DNA of 64,000 nucleotides, taken from positions 522,001 to 586,000 of the forward strand of contig JACKKF010000013.1 in the NCBI GenBank assembly GCA_020637555.1, in the 5' to 3' direction. Numbering within the stretch: the first letter of the stretch is position 1; every line of letters begins with the position of its first letter. The notes under the pieces are model-generated. The model did no database searches, had not been told where the DNA came from, and worked only from the letters and a program-made list of their open reading frames with translations. Positions 41,213 through 49,307 of the stretch are shown piece by piece. The position numbers and the translations under genes are program-made. The stretch comes from Rhodobacter sp. Its GTDB lineage: Bacteria; Pseudomonadota; Alphaproteobacteria; Rhodobacterales; Rhodobacteraceae.

Positions 41213-42016
41213 GTGTCATCGCCCCGATACCGCACCCTGTTCCTGTCCGACCTGCATCTCGGGGCGATCGGGTCCCGCCCGGATCTGGTGCTGGCCTTTC
41301 TGCGCGCCAATCCCGCCGCCACCTATGTCCTGGCGGGCGATGTTCTGGACCTCTGGCAGCCGCTGCTGCCCCATTGGCGGGCCGAGGATCAGGCCGTCAT
41401 CGACCATCTGAACCAGCGCCAGGCCGACGGGGCCACGCTGGTCTGGTTGCGCGGCAATCATGATCCCGACCCCATGAGAGCGCCCGCGCATGTGCGCCTG
41501 AACGCCACCCCCGTGACCCGCCATGTGCATACCGCTGCGGATGGCACACGCTTTCTGGTGGTGCACGGCGACGAGGCCGACTCGCGCCTGGTGCGGGCGC
41601 ATGTGATGACGCGGCTTGGCAGCCGGATCGACCACGGGCTGCGCCGGCTGGACCACCGGCTCAGGCGGTTGGGGCGGGGGGCCCGGGGCGAAGCCCGCAG
41701 CGCCATCGAGGCGTTGCTGATGTCGCTCAACCGCTGGGCCTATGCCCGGCGCGCGCATGAACGTCGGCTGGTCGCCATGGCCCGGGCCGAAGGGCTGGAC
41801 GGCGTGATCTGCGGTCATTTCCATATCGCCGGGCTGCATGCCGATCACGGCCTGATCTATGCCAATTGCGGCGACTGGGTGGACAGCTTCACCGGCCTGA
41901 TCGAACGCCGCGACGGCGCGATCCTTCTGTCCGGTGGGCGCGCCGCGCCAGGCGCGACCGCGCGCCCCGGCGGCGACACCGACCGCGCCCCCGATCTGGC
42001 GCTGGCACGGACATGA
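41213..42016 (+). CDS. plcP: PlcP-type phospholipase C (metallophosphoesterase)
   Basis: The 267-residue protein is a calcineurin-like metallophosphoesterase with SDLHLG (Asp13, His15), GDVLDLW (Asp43, Asp46), GNHDP (Asn82, His83) and a later GHFHIAG. This set is shared by LpxH-like enzymes and by PlcP, which hydrolyses membrane phospholipids to diacylglycerol during phosphate starvation in roseobacters and rhizobia. The Pho box upstream and the lipid-glycosyltransferase gene overlapping its stop favour PlcP over LpxH. It starts at GTG 41213 with GGAG 8 bases upstream. Its C-terminal tail (after about residue 240) is Arg/Pro-rich and variable. Confidence 0.85.
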   Translation: MSSPRYRTLFLSDLHLGAIGSRPDLVLAFLRANPAATYVLAGDVLDLWQPLLPHWRAEDQAVIDHLNQRQADGATLVWLRGNHDPDPMRAPAHVRLNATPVTRHVHTAADGTRFLVVHGDEADSRLVRAHVMTRLGSRIDHGLRRLDHRLRRLGRGARGEARSAIEALLMSLNRWAYARRAHERRLVAMARAEGLDGVICGHFHIAGLHADHGLIYANCGDWVDSFTGLIERRDGAILLSGGRAAPGATARPGGDTDRAPDLALART

Positions 42017-43101
42017 GTATCGTTCTGCTGGCCACCGGGGTGCTGCTGGTGCATCTGGCAACGGTGCTTCTGGTGCTGCGCCGGATGCGCCCGCGGGGGG
42101 ATGCCGGGGTGATCGGCACGCCGCGCGTGACCCTGTTGCGCCCGGTCTGCGGTCTGGACCCGTTCGACGCCGAAACGCTCGCAAGCAGCTTTGTGCAGGA
42201 CTACCCGGGCTATGAGGTGATCTTTTGCGCGCAACGGCCGGATGACCCGGTGATCCCGGTGGTGCAGCGGCTGATCGCCGCCCATCCGGATGTTCCGGCG
42301 CGGCTGATGGTCGGCCATGACGCGGTGACGCAGAACCCGAAGCTGAACAATGTCTGGAAAGGCTGGCACGCCGCGCGGCACGACTGGATCTGCATGACAG
42401 ACAGCAACCTTCTGTTGCCCCGCACCTATCTGGCCAGCGTCGTCGCCGGCTGGCGCGCGGGCACGGGTCTGGTCTCGGCCCCGCCGGTGGGCATTCGCCC
42501 CCAGGGCTGGGGCGGGCATCTGGAATGCGCGGTTCTCAATGGCAACCAGGCGCGCTGGCAGCTGGCGGCGGACAGCCTGGGCCACGGGTTCGCACAGGGC
42601 AAGACGCTGTTCTTCAACCGGCCGCTGATCGAATCGGCGGGCGGTCTGCGTGCGCTGGGCCGCCTGATCGCCGAGGACGCGGCCGCAACCCATGTCATCC
42701 GGGAACTGGGGCTCAAGGTGCGGCTGACACCGATGCCTTTTGCCCAGCCGGTCGGCCACCGCAGCCTGCGGCAGGTCTGGGACCGCCAACTGCGATGGAG
42801 CCGGGTGCGCCGCGACGGGTTTCCGCTGCTCTACACGCTCGAACTGCTGAACAGCCCGCTGCCGCTGGCGCTGGTGCTGGGGCTGGCCGGTTTCGGGCTG
42901 GCCGTGCCGGTGTTCCTGACACTGTGGTATGCGGCCGAACTTCACCTGATCCGGCGGGCGGGGTGGCCCGCAAGCTGGCGCGATGCCCTGGCCCTGCCGC
43001 TGCGCGACGCGATGCAACCCGCGCTGTGGCTGGCGACATGGCGCCGGCGCGGCTTTACCTGGCGCGGCACCACCATGGACGAGGCGCCGGCCCGCCCATG
43101 A
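42013..43101 (+). CDS. agt: Agt-type diacylglycerol glycosyltransferase
   Basis: The 362-residue protein has an N-terminal membrane helix (IVLLATGVLLVHLATVLLVL), a GT2/GT21-like domain (VTLLRPVCGLDPFDAETL, WICMTDSNLLLP with Asp130, then QVWDRQLRWSRVRRDGFP) and C-terminal hydrophobic helices (residues about 285-320). The QxxRW-like motif RQLRW is typical of ceramide-glucosyltransferase-type enzymes. In roseobacters the gene next to plcP makes glycosyl-diacylglycerols from the diacylglycerol released by PlcP. It overlaps plcP by 4 bp (ATGA) and the DedA-like gene by 4 bp. The sugar donor is not predicted. Confidence 0.85.
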   Translation: MSIVLLATGVLLVHLATVLLVLRRMRPRGDAGVIGTPRVTLLRPVCGLDPFDAETLASSFVQDYPGYEVIFCAQRPDDPVIPVVQRLIAAHPDVPARLMVGHDAVTQNPKLNNVWKGWHAARHDWICMTDSNLLLPRTYLASVVAGWRAGTGLVSAPPVGIRPQGWGGHLECAVLNGNQARWQLAADSLGHGFAQGKTLFFNRPLIESAGGLRALGRLIAEDAAATHVIRELGLKVRLTPMPFAQPVGHRSLRQVWDRQLRWSRVRRDGFPLLYTLELLNSPLPLALVLGLAGFGLAVPVFLTLWYAAELHLIRRAGWPASWRDALALPLRDAMQPALWLATWRRRGFTWRGTTMDEAPARP

Positions 43102-43634
43102 CTGCCACCACCGAGTTGCTGGGCCAGATGCGCAGCCACGGACTGCTGATCCTGGCGCCTCTGGCGGTTCTGGAGGGGCCCGTGGTGTCGATTGTCGCGG
43201 GCTACCTGGCCAGCCGGGGCGTGCTGCTGCTGCGGGCGGTGATCCCCGTGGTGATCCTGGCCGACTTGCTGGGCGACGTCGCGCTTTACGCGCTGGGCCG
43301 CTGGGGGCGGCGCTTTCTGCCGCCGCGACCGGCGCTGGCACGCATGGCGCGGCGTCTGCGCGACGACGGCACACGGATACTGGTCCTCGGCAAGCTGACG
43401 CATACCGCCGGTTTCGCCGTGCTGATCGCCGCCGGGGTCGCGCGGTTTCCGCTGGGCCGTTTCGTGCTGGTCAATCTGGTGGCGACGATACCCAAAAGCC
43501 TGGTGTTCCTGGCACTCGGCTGGACGTTCGGCGCCGCATGGGCCGATGGCGGCGGTGCCTGGGGGACGGTCATCGCCGCGACGACGCTGGCGTGTTTTCT
43601 GCTGTTTCTGTGGCAACCCTGGAGGCGCCGGTGA
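43098..43634 (+). CDS. DedA/VTT-domain membrane protein
   Basis: The 178-residue protein has several hydrophobic segments and the DedA-type pattern PLAVLEGPVVSIVAGYLASRG (residues about 17-37) and LTHTAGFAVLIAAGVARFPLGRFVLVNLVATIPKS (in parts, about residue 118). The Gly-rich re-entrant region and the Arg in GVARFPLGRF match the family. DedA proteins move lipid carriers or phospholipids across the membrane. Being between two lipid/glycosyl genes suggests a role in lipid movement during remodelling. Start and stop overlap both neighbours by 4 bp. Confidence 0.83.
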   Translation: MTATTELLGQMRSHGLLILAPLAVLEGPVVSIVAGYLASRGVLLLRAVIPVVILADLLGDVALYALGRWGRRFLPPRPALARMARRLRDDGTRILVLGKLTHTAGFAVLIAAGVARFPLGRFVLVNLVATIPKSLVFLALGWTFGAAWADGGGAWGTVIAATTLACFLLFLWQPWRRR

Positions 43635-44359
43635 TTACCGCGATCGTGCCCGCCTGGAACGAATCCGCCCGGATCGGGGCGGTGCTGTCCGTGCTGATCG
43701 GTCATCCCCTGCTGGCGCGCGTGCTGGTGGTCGATGACGGATCGACCGATGGCACCGGCCAGGTCGCCCGTCACGCGGGTGCCGAGGTTCTGAGCCTTGC
43801 CGCGAATGGCGGCAAGACCGCCGCGCTTGCAGCAGCCATTGCCCGAACCACGACCCCGTATCTGATGCTGATCGATGCCGATCTGCAGGGGATCACGCGC
43901 GACGATATCGCCCGTCTTGCGCTGCCGGTGTTGAGCGGACGTGCCAGTGTCACCCTGTCGCTGCGCGGCAATACGCCCCGGCTGTGGCACTGGCTGGGGG
44001 TCGACTACATCTCGGGCGAACGGGTGCTGCCGCGTGCGTTGATCGCGCCGCTGCTGGACCAGTTGCCGGGACTGCCGCGCTTCGGGTTCGAGGTGTTCCT
44101 GAACGCCCGCATCCTCGGCGCGGGCCTGCGGCCCGTGATCGTGGACTGGCCTGGCGTGACCAGCCCCCTCAAGTCCCGAAAACAGGGGCTGTGGCCGGGG
44201 CTGCGGGCAGACGCGCGCATGGTGCGTGACATGATGCGCACGGTCCCGCCGCTGGGTCTGATGCGCCAGATCATCGCGTTCAGCCCGCGCCTGGGGGATA
44301 TCGCGGTCGCGCCGGACAGGCCCACGCTTGCGCGGGGCAGGGCGATCCACCGCCGCTGA
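43631..44359 (+). CDS. Family 2 glycosyltransferase, dolichyl/undecaprenyl-phosphate-sugar-synthase-like
   Basis: The 242-residue protein starts at GTG 43631 inside the DedA-like stop (GTGA). It begins ITAIVPAWNESARIGAVLSVL, then LVVDDGSTDGTGQVARHAGAEVLSL, and the DxD-type motif LIDADLQGITRDD (near residue 75). The domain ends near residue 200, with no multiple C-terminal membrane helices. It is a second glycosyltransferase in the Pho-controlled operon and could add a second sugar to the glycolipid or supply a polyprenyl-phosphate sugar. The gene ends 8 bp before the convergent thioesterase gene. Confidence 0.85.
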   Translation: MITAIVPAWNESARIGAVLSVLIGHPLLARVLVVDDGSTDGTGQVARHAGAEVLSLAANGGKTAALAAAIARTTTPYLMLIDADLQGITRDDIARLALPVLSGRASVTLSLRGNTPRLWHWLGVDYISGERVLPRALIAPLLDQLPGLPRFGFEVFLNARILGAGLRPVIVDWPGVTSPLKSRKQGLWPGLRADARMVRDMMRTVPPLGLMRQIIAFSPRLGDIAVAPDRPTLARGRAIHRR

Positions 44360-44366
44360 CCGGGGA

Positions 44367-44768
44367 TCAGCCCAGCAGCGCGCGCAGGTCGGCCATCTCG
44401 CCGGCGACGATCCCCGCGCCCGAGGGCTTGAACAGCCCGCGCAATTCCGTTCCGGTGGCGGCAAGCTCGGCGCCGTTCATGACCTCATAGGTCAGGCGCA
44501 AGGTCTTGCGGCCCCAGTCGGCCCCGGTCATGCGCACGGTGATCCGGTCGTTCGGTCGCATCGGACGGCGAAAGCGCGCGTCCGATTCCATCAGCCCCGC
44601 GCCCACCGCGCCCACCTGTTTGCACAGCGCCGCATGGCCGCCGAACCGCGCCAGCCAGTCGTGGAAACAGCGGTCGAACCAGCCGTAGATATTCGGATAG
44701 AACACGATCCCCGCCGGGTCGCAGTCGCCGAAGGTCACGGTATAGTCGATGCTGTGGATGTCGCTCAT
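44367..44768 (-). CDS. Hotdog-fold thioesterase (4HBT type)
   Basis: The 133-residue protein is a single hotdog domain with the 4-hydroxybenzoyl-CoA thioesterase signature TFGDCDPAGIVFYPNIYGWFDRCFHDW. Asp17 in GDCDPAG matches the catalytic Asp. It would hydrolyse an acyl- or aryl-CoA thioester. It starts 4 bp downstream of the glyS stop and is probably co-transcribed with the glycyl-tRNA synthetase genes. Neither membrane segments nor an extra domain are present. The natural substrate is unknown. Confidence 0.9.
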   Translation of the reverse strand: MSDIHSIDYTVTFGDCDPAGIVFYPNIYGWFDRCFHDWLARFGGHAALCKQVGAVGAGLMESDARFRRPMRPNDRITVRMTGADWGRKTLRLTYEVMNGAELAATGTELRGLFKPSGAGIVAGEMADLRALLG

Positions 44769-44772
44769 GCGC

Positions 44773-46854
44773 TCAGCCTTCCAGCCGGGTCAGATCGGCG
44801 ACACCGCCGGTGGTGGCCCGGATGCGGTGCAGCAGGTTCAGCCGGTTGCGGCGCAGCACCTGGTTGTCGGTGTTGATCTGCACGGCGGTGAAGAAGGCGT
44901 CGATCGGCGCGCGCAGGGCGGCCATGGCCGACATGGCGGCGGCGAAATCCTCGGCCGCCATGGCCGGGGCGATCTGCGCCTCGGCGGTATCGAGGGCCTT
45001 GAACAGCGCGCGTTCCTCGTCGGTCTCGGCGAACTTCGGATCGGCGCCAAAGCTGTATTCGACGCCGTCCTTGGCCTCGGCCTGGGTCAGGATGTTGTTC
45101 GCCCGCTTGAAGCCCTGCACCAGGTTCTCGCCATCGTCGGTCTTCAGGAAATCGCTGAGCGCGCGGGCGCGGTTGACCAGCAGCGTCAGGTCGTCATTGC
45201 CAGGCATCGCCAGGCAGGCGTCGATGACATCGTGGCGGATCCCCTCGTCGCGAAGGAAGACCTTGAGGCGGTCGTGGAAGAAGGCACGAACTTCGTTGAT
45301 GTCTGCGAAGCTGTCGCCACGGGGTCCGGCAATTTCGTTGGCCGTGGAGAAAAGGGTGTTCAGCGAAGCGCGGAGGCCATTCCCCAACACCAACCGGATC
45401 ACCCCCAGCGCAGCGCGGCGCAGGGCGAAGGGGTCCTTCGATCCCGTGGGTTTCTCGTCGATGGCCCAGAAGCCGGTCAGCGTGTCGATCTTGTCGGCCA
45501 GCGCGACGGCCACTGACACCGGCTCGGACGGCACGTCATCCGACGGCCCCAGCGGCTGGTAATGCGCCTTGCAGGCGTTGGCGACGGCCTCGGGCAGGCC
45601 CGCCGCCTTGGCGTAATAGACGCCCATCGTGCCCTGCAATTCGGGGAACTCGCCGACCATGGCGGATTGCAGATCGGCCTTGGCCACGCGCGCCGCTTCC
45701 TCGGCCAGATCGGGCGAGGCGCCGACCAGGGGCGCGATCTCGCGCGCCAGGGCCGCGATGCGGTCGATTCGCGCCTTCTGCGAGCCCAGCTTGTTGTGGA
45801 AGGTGACGCTGGCCAGCCCCTCGGCCATGCCGGTCAGCCCCTGGGTCCGAACCACGCGCAGGTCGTTCTCCCAGAAGAACTTGGCATCCGACAGGCGGGC
45901 GCGCAGCACCTTCTGGTTGCCCTTGAGGATCGTCTCGCCCCGGTCCGCCGTCTCGCGGTTGGCGACGGTGACAAAGCGCACGATGCGCCCCTCGGCGTCC
46001 TTGAGCGAGAAGAATTTCTGATGCTCGCGCATCGAGGTTTGCAGCACCTCGGGCGGCAGGTCCAGGAACTCGGCCCCGATCTCGCCGACCAGCACGACGG
46101 GCCATTCGACCAGCCCGGCGACCTCGGCCAGAAGGGCCTTGTCATCGACCAGCGTGAGACCCAGCGCAAAGGCGCGGTTCCGCGTCTCGTTCTCGATCAT
46201 CGCCGCGCGTTCGGTCGCGTCGAGGATGACAAAGGCGCGCTTCAGTTTGGCGGCGTAATCGTCAAAGGACGAAACGGCGAAGGTGTCGGGCGCCATGAAG
46301 CGGTGGCCGCGCGTGTCAGCCCCGGCCACGATCCCGTCGATGTCGAGCGGCACGACCTCGGCGCCGGCCTCGGTCACCATCAGGGCGATGATGGAATGCA
46401 GCGGACGGACCCAGCGCAGCGCGCCGGACCCCCAGCGCATCGACTTGGGCCAGGGAAAGTTGCGGATCGTGCGGTCCAGCACCTCGGCGAGGATGTCGGC
46501 GGCGGGGCGGCCCGGTTTGGTCAGATGGGCAACGTAGAAGGCGCCCTTCTTGTCCTCATGCGTGTGAAGCTGATCCAGGGTCAGCCCGGTCGACCGCAGG
46601 AACCCGTCCAGCGCCTGCTGCGGCGCGCCGACCTTGGGGCCCTTGCGCTCTTCATGCTGGGTGGGGCTTTCCGCGCTGAGGGATTCGATCGCCAGAACCA
46701 GACGGCGCGGGGTCGAATAGGCGCGGGCGTGGGCATAGGTCAGGCCGGCCTCGACCAGGCCATCCGTCACCAGGCCGCGCAGATCCTCGGCGGCGCGGGT
46801 CTGCATCCGGGCGGGGATCTCTTCCGAGAACAGTTCGATCAGGATATCGGGCAT
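44773..46854 (-). CDS. glyS: Glycyl-tRNA synthetase beta subunit
   Basis: The 693-residue protein starts with PDILIELFSEEIPARMQTRAAEDL, the conserved N-terminus of GlyS. It continues through EERKGPKVG, KSMRWGSGALRWVRPLHSI, REHQKFFSLKD and RFVTVANRE to the C-terminal helical domain (RLKVFLRDEG, FKRANNIL). Length matches the family (about 690). It recognises tRNA-Gly and works with the alpha subunit encoded at 48165-49094. The start at 46854 follows the FkbM gene by 8 bp. glyS and glyQ are separated here by two unrelated genes. Confidence 0.97.
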   Translation of the reverse strand: MPDILIELFSEEIPARMQTRAAEDLRGLVTDGLVEAGLTYAHARAYSTPRRLVLAIESLSAESPTQHEERKGPKVGAPQQALDGFLRSTGLTLDQLHTHEDKKGAFYVAHLTKPGRPAADILAEVLDRTIRNFPWPKSMRWGSGALRWVRPLHSIIALMVTEAGAEVVPLDIDGIVAGADTRGHRFMAPDTFAVSSFDDYAAKLKRAFVILDATERAAMIENETRNRAFALGLTLVDDKALLAEVAGLVEWPVVLVGEIGAEFLDLPPEVLQTSMREHQKFFSLKDAEGRIVRFVTVANRETADRGETILKGNQKVLRARLSDAKFFWENDLRVVRTQGLTGMAEGLASVTFHNKLGSQKARIDRIAALAREIAPLVGASPDLAEEAARVAKADLQSAMVGEFPELQGTMGVYYAKAAGLPEAVANACKAHYQPLGPSDDVPSEPVSVAVALADKIDTLTGFWAIDEKPTGSKDPFALRRAALGVIRLVLGNGLRASLNTLFSTANEIAGPRGDSFADINEVRAFFHDRLKVFLRDEGIRHDVIDACLAMPGNDDLTLLVNRARALSDFLKTDDGENLVQGFKRANNILTQAEAKDGVEYSFGADPKFAETDEERALFKALDTAEAQIAPAMAAEDFAAAMSAMAALRAPIDAFFTAVQINTDNQVLRRNRLNLLHRIRATTGGVADLTRLEG

Positions 46855-46862
46855 CGGAAACC

Positions 46863-47657
46863 TCAGTCGGCGCGGGTCGCCAGGGTCATGCGGCGTTTGG
46901 TGGCGGGCGGCGGCAACAGGGTGAACCCTGCGGCGCGCAGGATGGCGGCGCAGGCCTCGCCGGTTTCCTCGCCGTTGCGTTCGGGGCCGGTGTCGATGGC
47001 GACATGACGGGTGCGGGCCAGAACCTCGGTGGCACCTTGCAGGACCTCGGGCTCGGCGCCCTCGGCATCCATTTTCAGCAAGGCCACGGGGCCCAGCCCG
47101 TGCGCGGCGGCAACCGCGTCCAGCGTCGTCGCCTGCGCGCTGAAGGCCGCCACGCCATCGCCCGGCGGCAGGAAGATCGAACTGTCCGCCCGGCCCGGCG
47201 CGCTGTAGAACGTCAGTTCGCAGGCCTCGTTCCACAAGATCGCACATTCGGTGCTGACGCCCGCGTGCGGCGCGACATTGCGTTGCAGACAGGCGACAAC
47301 CGTCGGGTCGCCATCAATGCACAGGACGCGCGCGCCCGACTGGACGGCCAGCAGCGCGAAATCGCCGACATTGGCGCCGATGTCGATGACCTGCTCGCCC
47401 GGTGCGATGGCAAAGGTGCCGTCCAGCCCGAATTCGGCTGACAGGCGCTTCATCCGCGCGTCCCATCCCCGCCGGTAGGATCGCCACAGCAGCGCCGAGG
47501 GCACGCGCAGGTCGTGTCCTGTCGTGCTGAGGATGAACGCATCGCCATCGCGACGCACGGAGACGGGTTTCAGACCGTCGGCACCCGTGCGCGACAGAAG
47601 GTTGTGCAGCGCCAGATGCCAGCGGTCGCGCGGTCTCAGGTCGAGGGTATCGGTCAT
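46863..47657 (-). CDS. FkbM-family methyltransferase
   Basis: The 264-residue protein has an FkbM-type Rossmann methyltransferase domain: EQVIDIGANVGDFALLAVQSGARVLCIDGDPTVVACLQRNV (in parts, residues about 80-120; motif I DIGANVG) and LLKMDAEGAEPEVLQGATEVL (near residue 200). FkbM proteins methylate sugar or polyketide hydroxyls using S-adenosylmethionine. It begins 4 bp after the DUF6446 gene and ends 8 bp before glyS, so it lies inside the glyQ-glyS transcription unit. The acceptor substrate is unknown; no biosynthetic cluster surrounds it. Confidence 0.88.
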   Translation of the reverse strand: MTDTLDLRPRDRWHLALHNLLSRTGADGLKPVSVRRDGDAFILSTTGHDLRVPSALLWRSYRRGWDARMKRLSAEFGLDGTFAIAPGEQVIDIGANVGDFALLAVQSGARVLCIDGDPTVVACLQRNVAPHAGVSTECAILWNEACELTFYSAPGRADSSIFLPPGDGVAAFSAQATTLDAVAAAHGLGPVALLKMDAEGAEPEVLQGATEVLARTRHVAIDTGPERNGEETGEACAAILRAAGFTLLPPPATKRRMTLATRAD

Positions 47658-47661
47658 CGGC

Positions 47662-48168
47662 TTAACCTTGGGGCGGGGGCGGGCAATCGTCGGGGGCGGG
47701 CTGGCCGTCGAACACCTTTTCGCCGCAGTGATTGATCTGCGGCCAGACAAAGGCGCGGCCATCGGGATACAGGGCCATCACATGATCGAACCCGTAGCGC
47801 GTGTTCGATTCCACCAGAACCGCACGCGCGGCGCCGGTTTCCAGATCCTCGCCGATGGTTTCCGCGTTGAAGCAGTCGAACCAGCCGGGGGCGTTCAGGG
47901 GTGTCGGGTCGGCGTAATCGACCAACGGCGGCAGGCTGCCCGTGATGGCAAAGCAGGCCCGGTAGCGCAGCGGCGACGAGTCGCTGTCGATGCCGCGGAA
48001 ATCCGCGATGTCCAGCCGCGCGGTGCCGTCATCCGGGGTGGCGACCTGATAGCCGATCTGCGGCTCCAGCTCGGTATAATAGCCATAGACCTGCAGGTAA
48101 TACATCGCCGCGCCCGCGATCAGCGCGGGAACGACCAGCAGCAGCGCGGCGATCTTGCCCCGGGTCAC
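47662..48168 (-). CDS. DUF6446-family hypothetical membrane-anchored protein
   Basis: The 168-residue protein begins at GTG 48168, overlapping the glyQ stop. It has a single N-terminal hydrophobic segment (GKIAALLLVVPALIAGAAMYYLQVY, in parts) and an extracytoplasmic domain with four cysteines (RACFAITG, FDCFNAE, NHCGEK, DDCPPP). I associate this pattern with the DUF6446 group found next to glyQ in Rhodobacterales, but the function is unknown. The Cys pairs may form disulfides. It is translated as part of the glyQ-glyS unit. Confidence 0.8.
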   Translation of the reverse strand: MTRGKIAALLLVVPALIAGAAMYYLQVYGYYTELEPQIGYQVATPDDGTARLDIADFRGIDSDSSPLRYRACFAITGSLPPLVDYADPTPLNAPGWFDCFNAETIGEDLETGAARAVLVESNTRYGFDHVMALYPDGRAFVWPQINHCGEKVFDGQPAPDDCPPPPQG

Positions 48169-49094
48169 GCCTGCCACCCCCCGGCGTCGGTCTGAACGAA
48201 GGCATCGGCGCATTTCTTCGCCAGCGCCCGCACCCGGCCGATATACGCCTGGCGTTCGGTGACCGAGATCACGCCGCGCGCGTCCAGCAGGTTGAACAGG
48301 TGGCTGGCCTTGATGCACTGGTCATAGGCCGGGTGCGCCATGACGATGCGCTTGCCGCTGTTGGGGTCGTTCGGGTCAAAGGCCAGCAGACGCTCGCACT
48401 CGGCCTCGGCGTCCTCGAAGTGGCGCAGCAGCATGTCGGTGGTCGCCGCGTCGAAGTTGTGGCGCGAATATTCCTGCTCGGTTTGGCGGAAGATGTGGCC
48501 ATAGGTCAACGGGATCGGCGCATCGGGATCGTTGAAAGGCATGTCCATCACATGGTCTATGCCCAGCACATACATCGCCAGCCGTTCCAGCCCATAGGTC
48601 AGCTCGCCCGAAACGGGTTTGCAGTCATGCCCGCCGACCTGCTGGAAATAGGTGAACTGCGACACTTCCATGCCATCGCACCAGACTTCCCAGCCCAGGC
48701 CCCAGGCGCCCAGCGTGGGGGATTCCCAGTCGTCCTCGACAAAGCGGACATCGTGCAGGGCGGTGTCGATGCCGATCGCATCCAGCGACCCCAGGTAAAG
48801 CTCCTGCAGGTTCGGCGGCGACGGCTTGATCAGCACCTGGTATTGGTAATAGTGCTGCATCCGGTTCGGGTTCTCGCCATAGCGCCCGTCCGTCGGACGG
48901 CGCGAGGGCTGCACATAGGCGGCCGCCCAGGGCTGCGACCCCAGGCTGCGCAGGGTGGTCGCTGGGTGAAAGGTGCCCGCGCCGACCTCCATGTCATAGG
49001 GTTGCAGGATCGCGCAGCCCTTCGAGGCCCAGTAAGCCTGAAGGCGCAGGATGATCTCCTGAAAGCTGCGGGGTTTCTCCGTGGAAACGGACAT
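48165..49094 (-). CDS. glyQ: Glycyl-tRNA synthetase alpha subunit
   Basis: The 309-residue protein is a typical GlyQ. It shows RSFQEIILRLQAYWASKGCAILQPYDMEVGAGTFHPATTLRSLG (in parts) near the N-terminus, then RRPTDGRYGENPNRMQHYYQYQVL, GLERLAMYVLG and the class II motif regions. It binds glycine and ATP as the dimeric catalytic core of the alpha2beta2 synthetase. ATG 49094 was chosen over an upstream in-frame Met at 49166 because the extension lacks family residues. It is the first gene of the glyQ, DUF6446, fkbM, glyS, thioesterase unit. Confidence 0.97.
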   Translation of the reverse strand: MSVSTEKPRSFQEIILRLQAYWASKGCAILQPYDMEVGAGTFHPATTLRSLGSQPWAAAYVQPSRRPTDGRYGENPNRMQHYYQYQVLIKPSPPNLQELYLGSLDAIGIDTALHDVRFVEDDWESPTLGAWGLGWEVWCDGMEVSQFTYFQQVGGHDCKPVSGELTYGLERLAMYVLGIDHVMDMPFNDPDAPIPLTYGHIFRQTEQEYSRHNFDAATTDMLLRHFEDAEAECERLLAFDPNDPNSGKRIVMAHPAYDQCIKASHLFNLLDARGVISVTERQAYIGRVRALAKKCADAFVQTDAGGWQA

Positions 49095-49307
49095 GGCGGA
49101 CCTCGGGCAGTCACGGATGGGGCGCGCTTCGGGGGCGCGAAATTTCCGTCTCAATAGGCGCGCCATGGGCCGGGGTCAACGCCGCACCCTTGGCCAGACG
49201 CCCGGGGCCGAGGCAAAAAAGCGGTCCGGCGCCACGCCAGCCGCTGACCTAACCGTTTTTTTATCAGTAAATGCTTGACGACCCTGCTAGGGTCCGCAAG
49301 GGAATCA

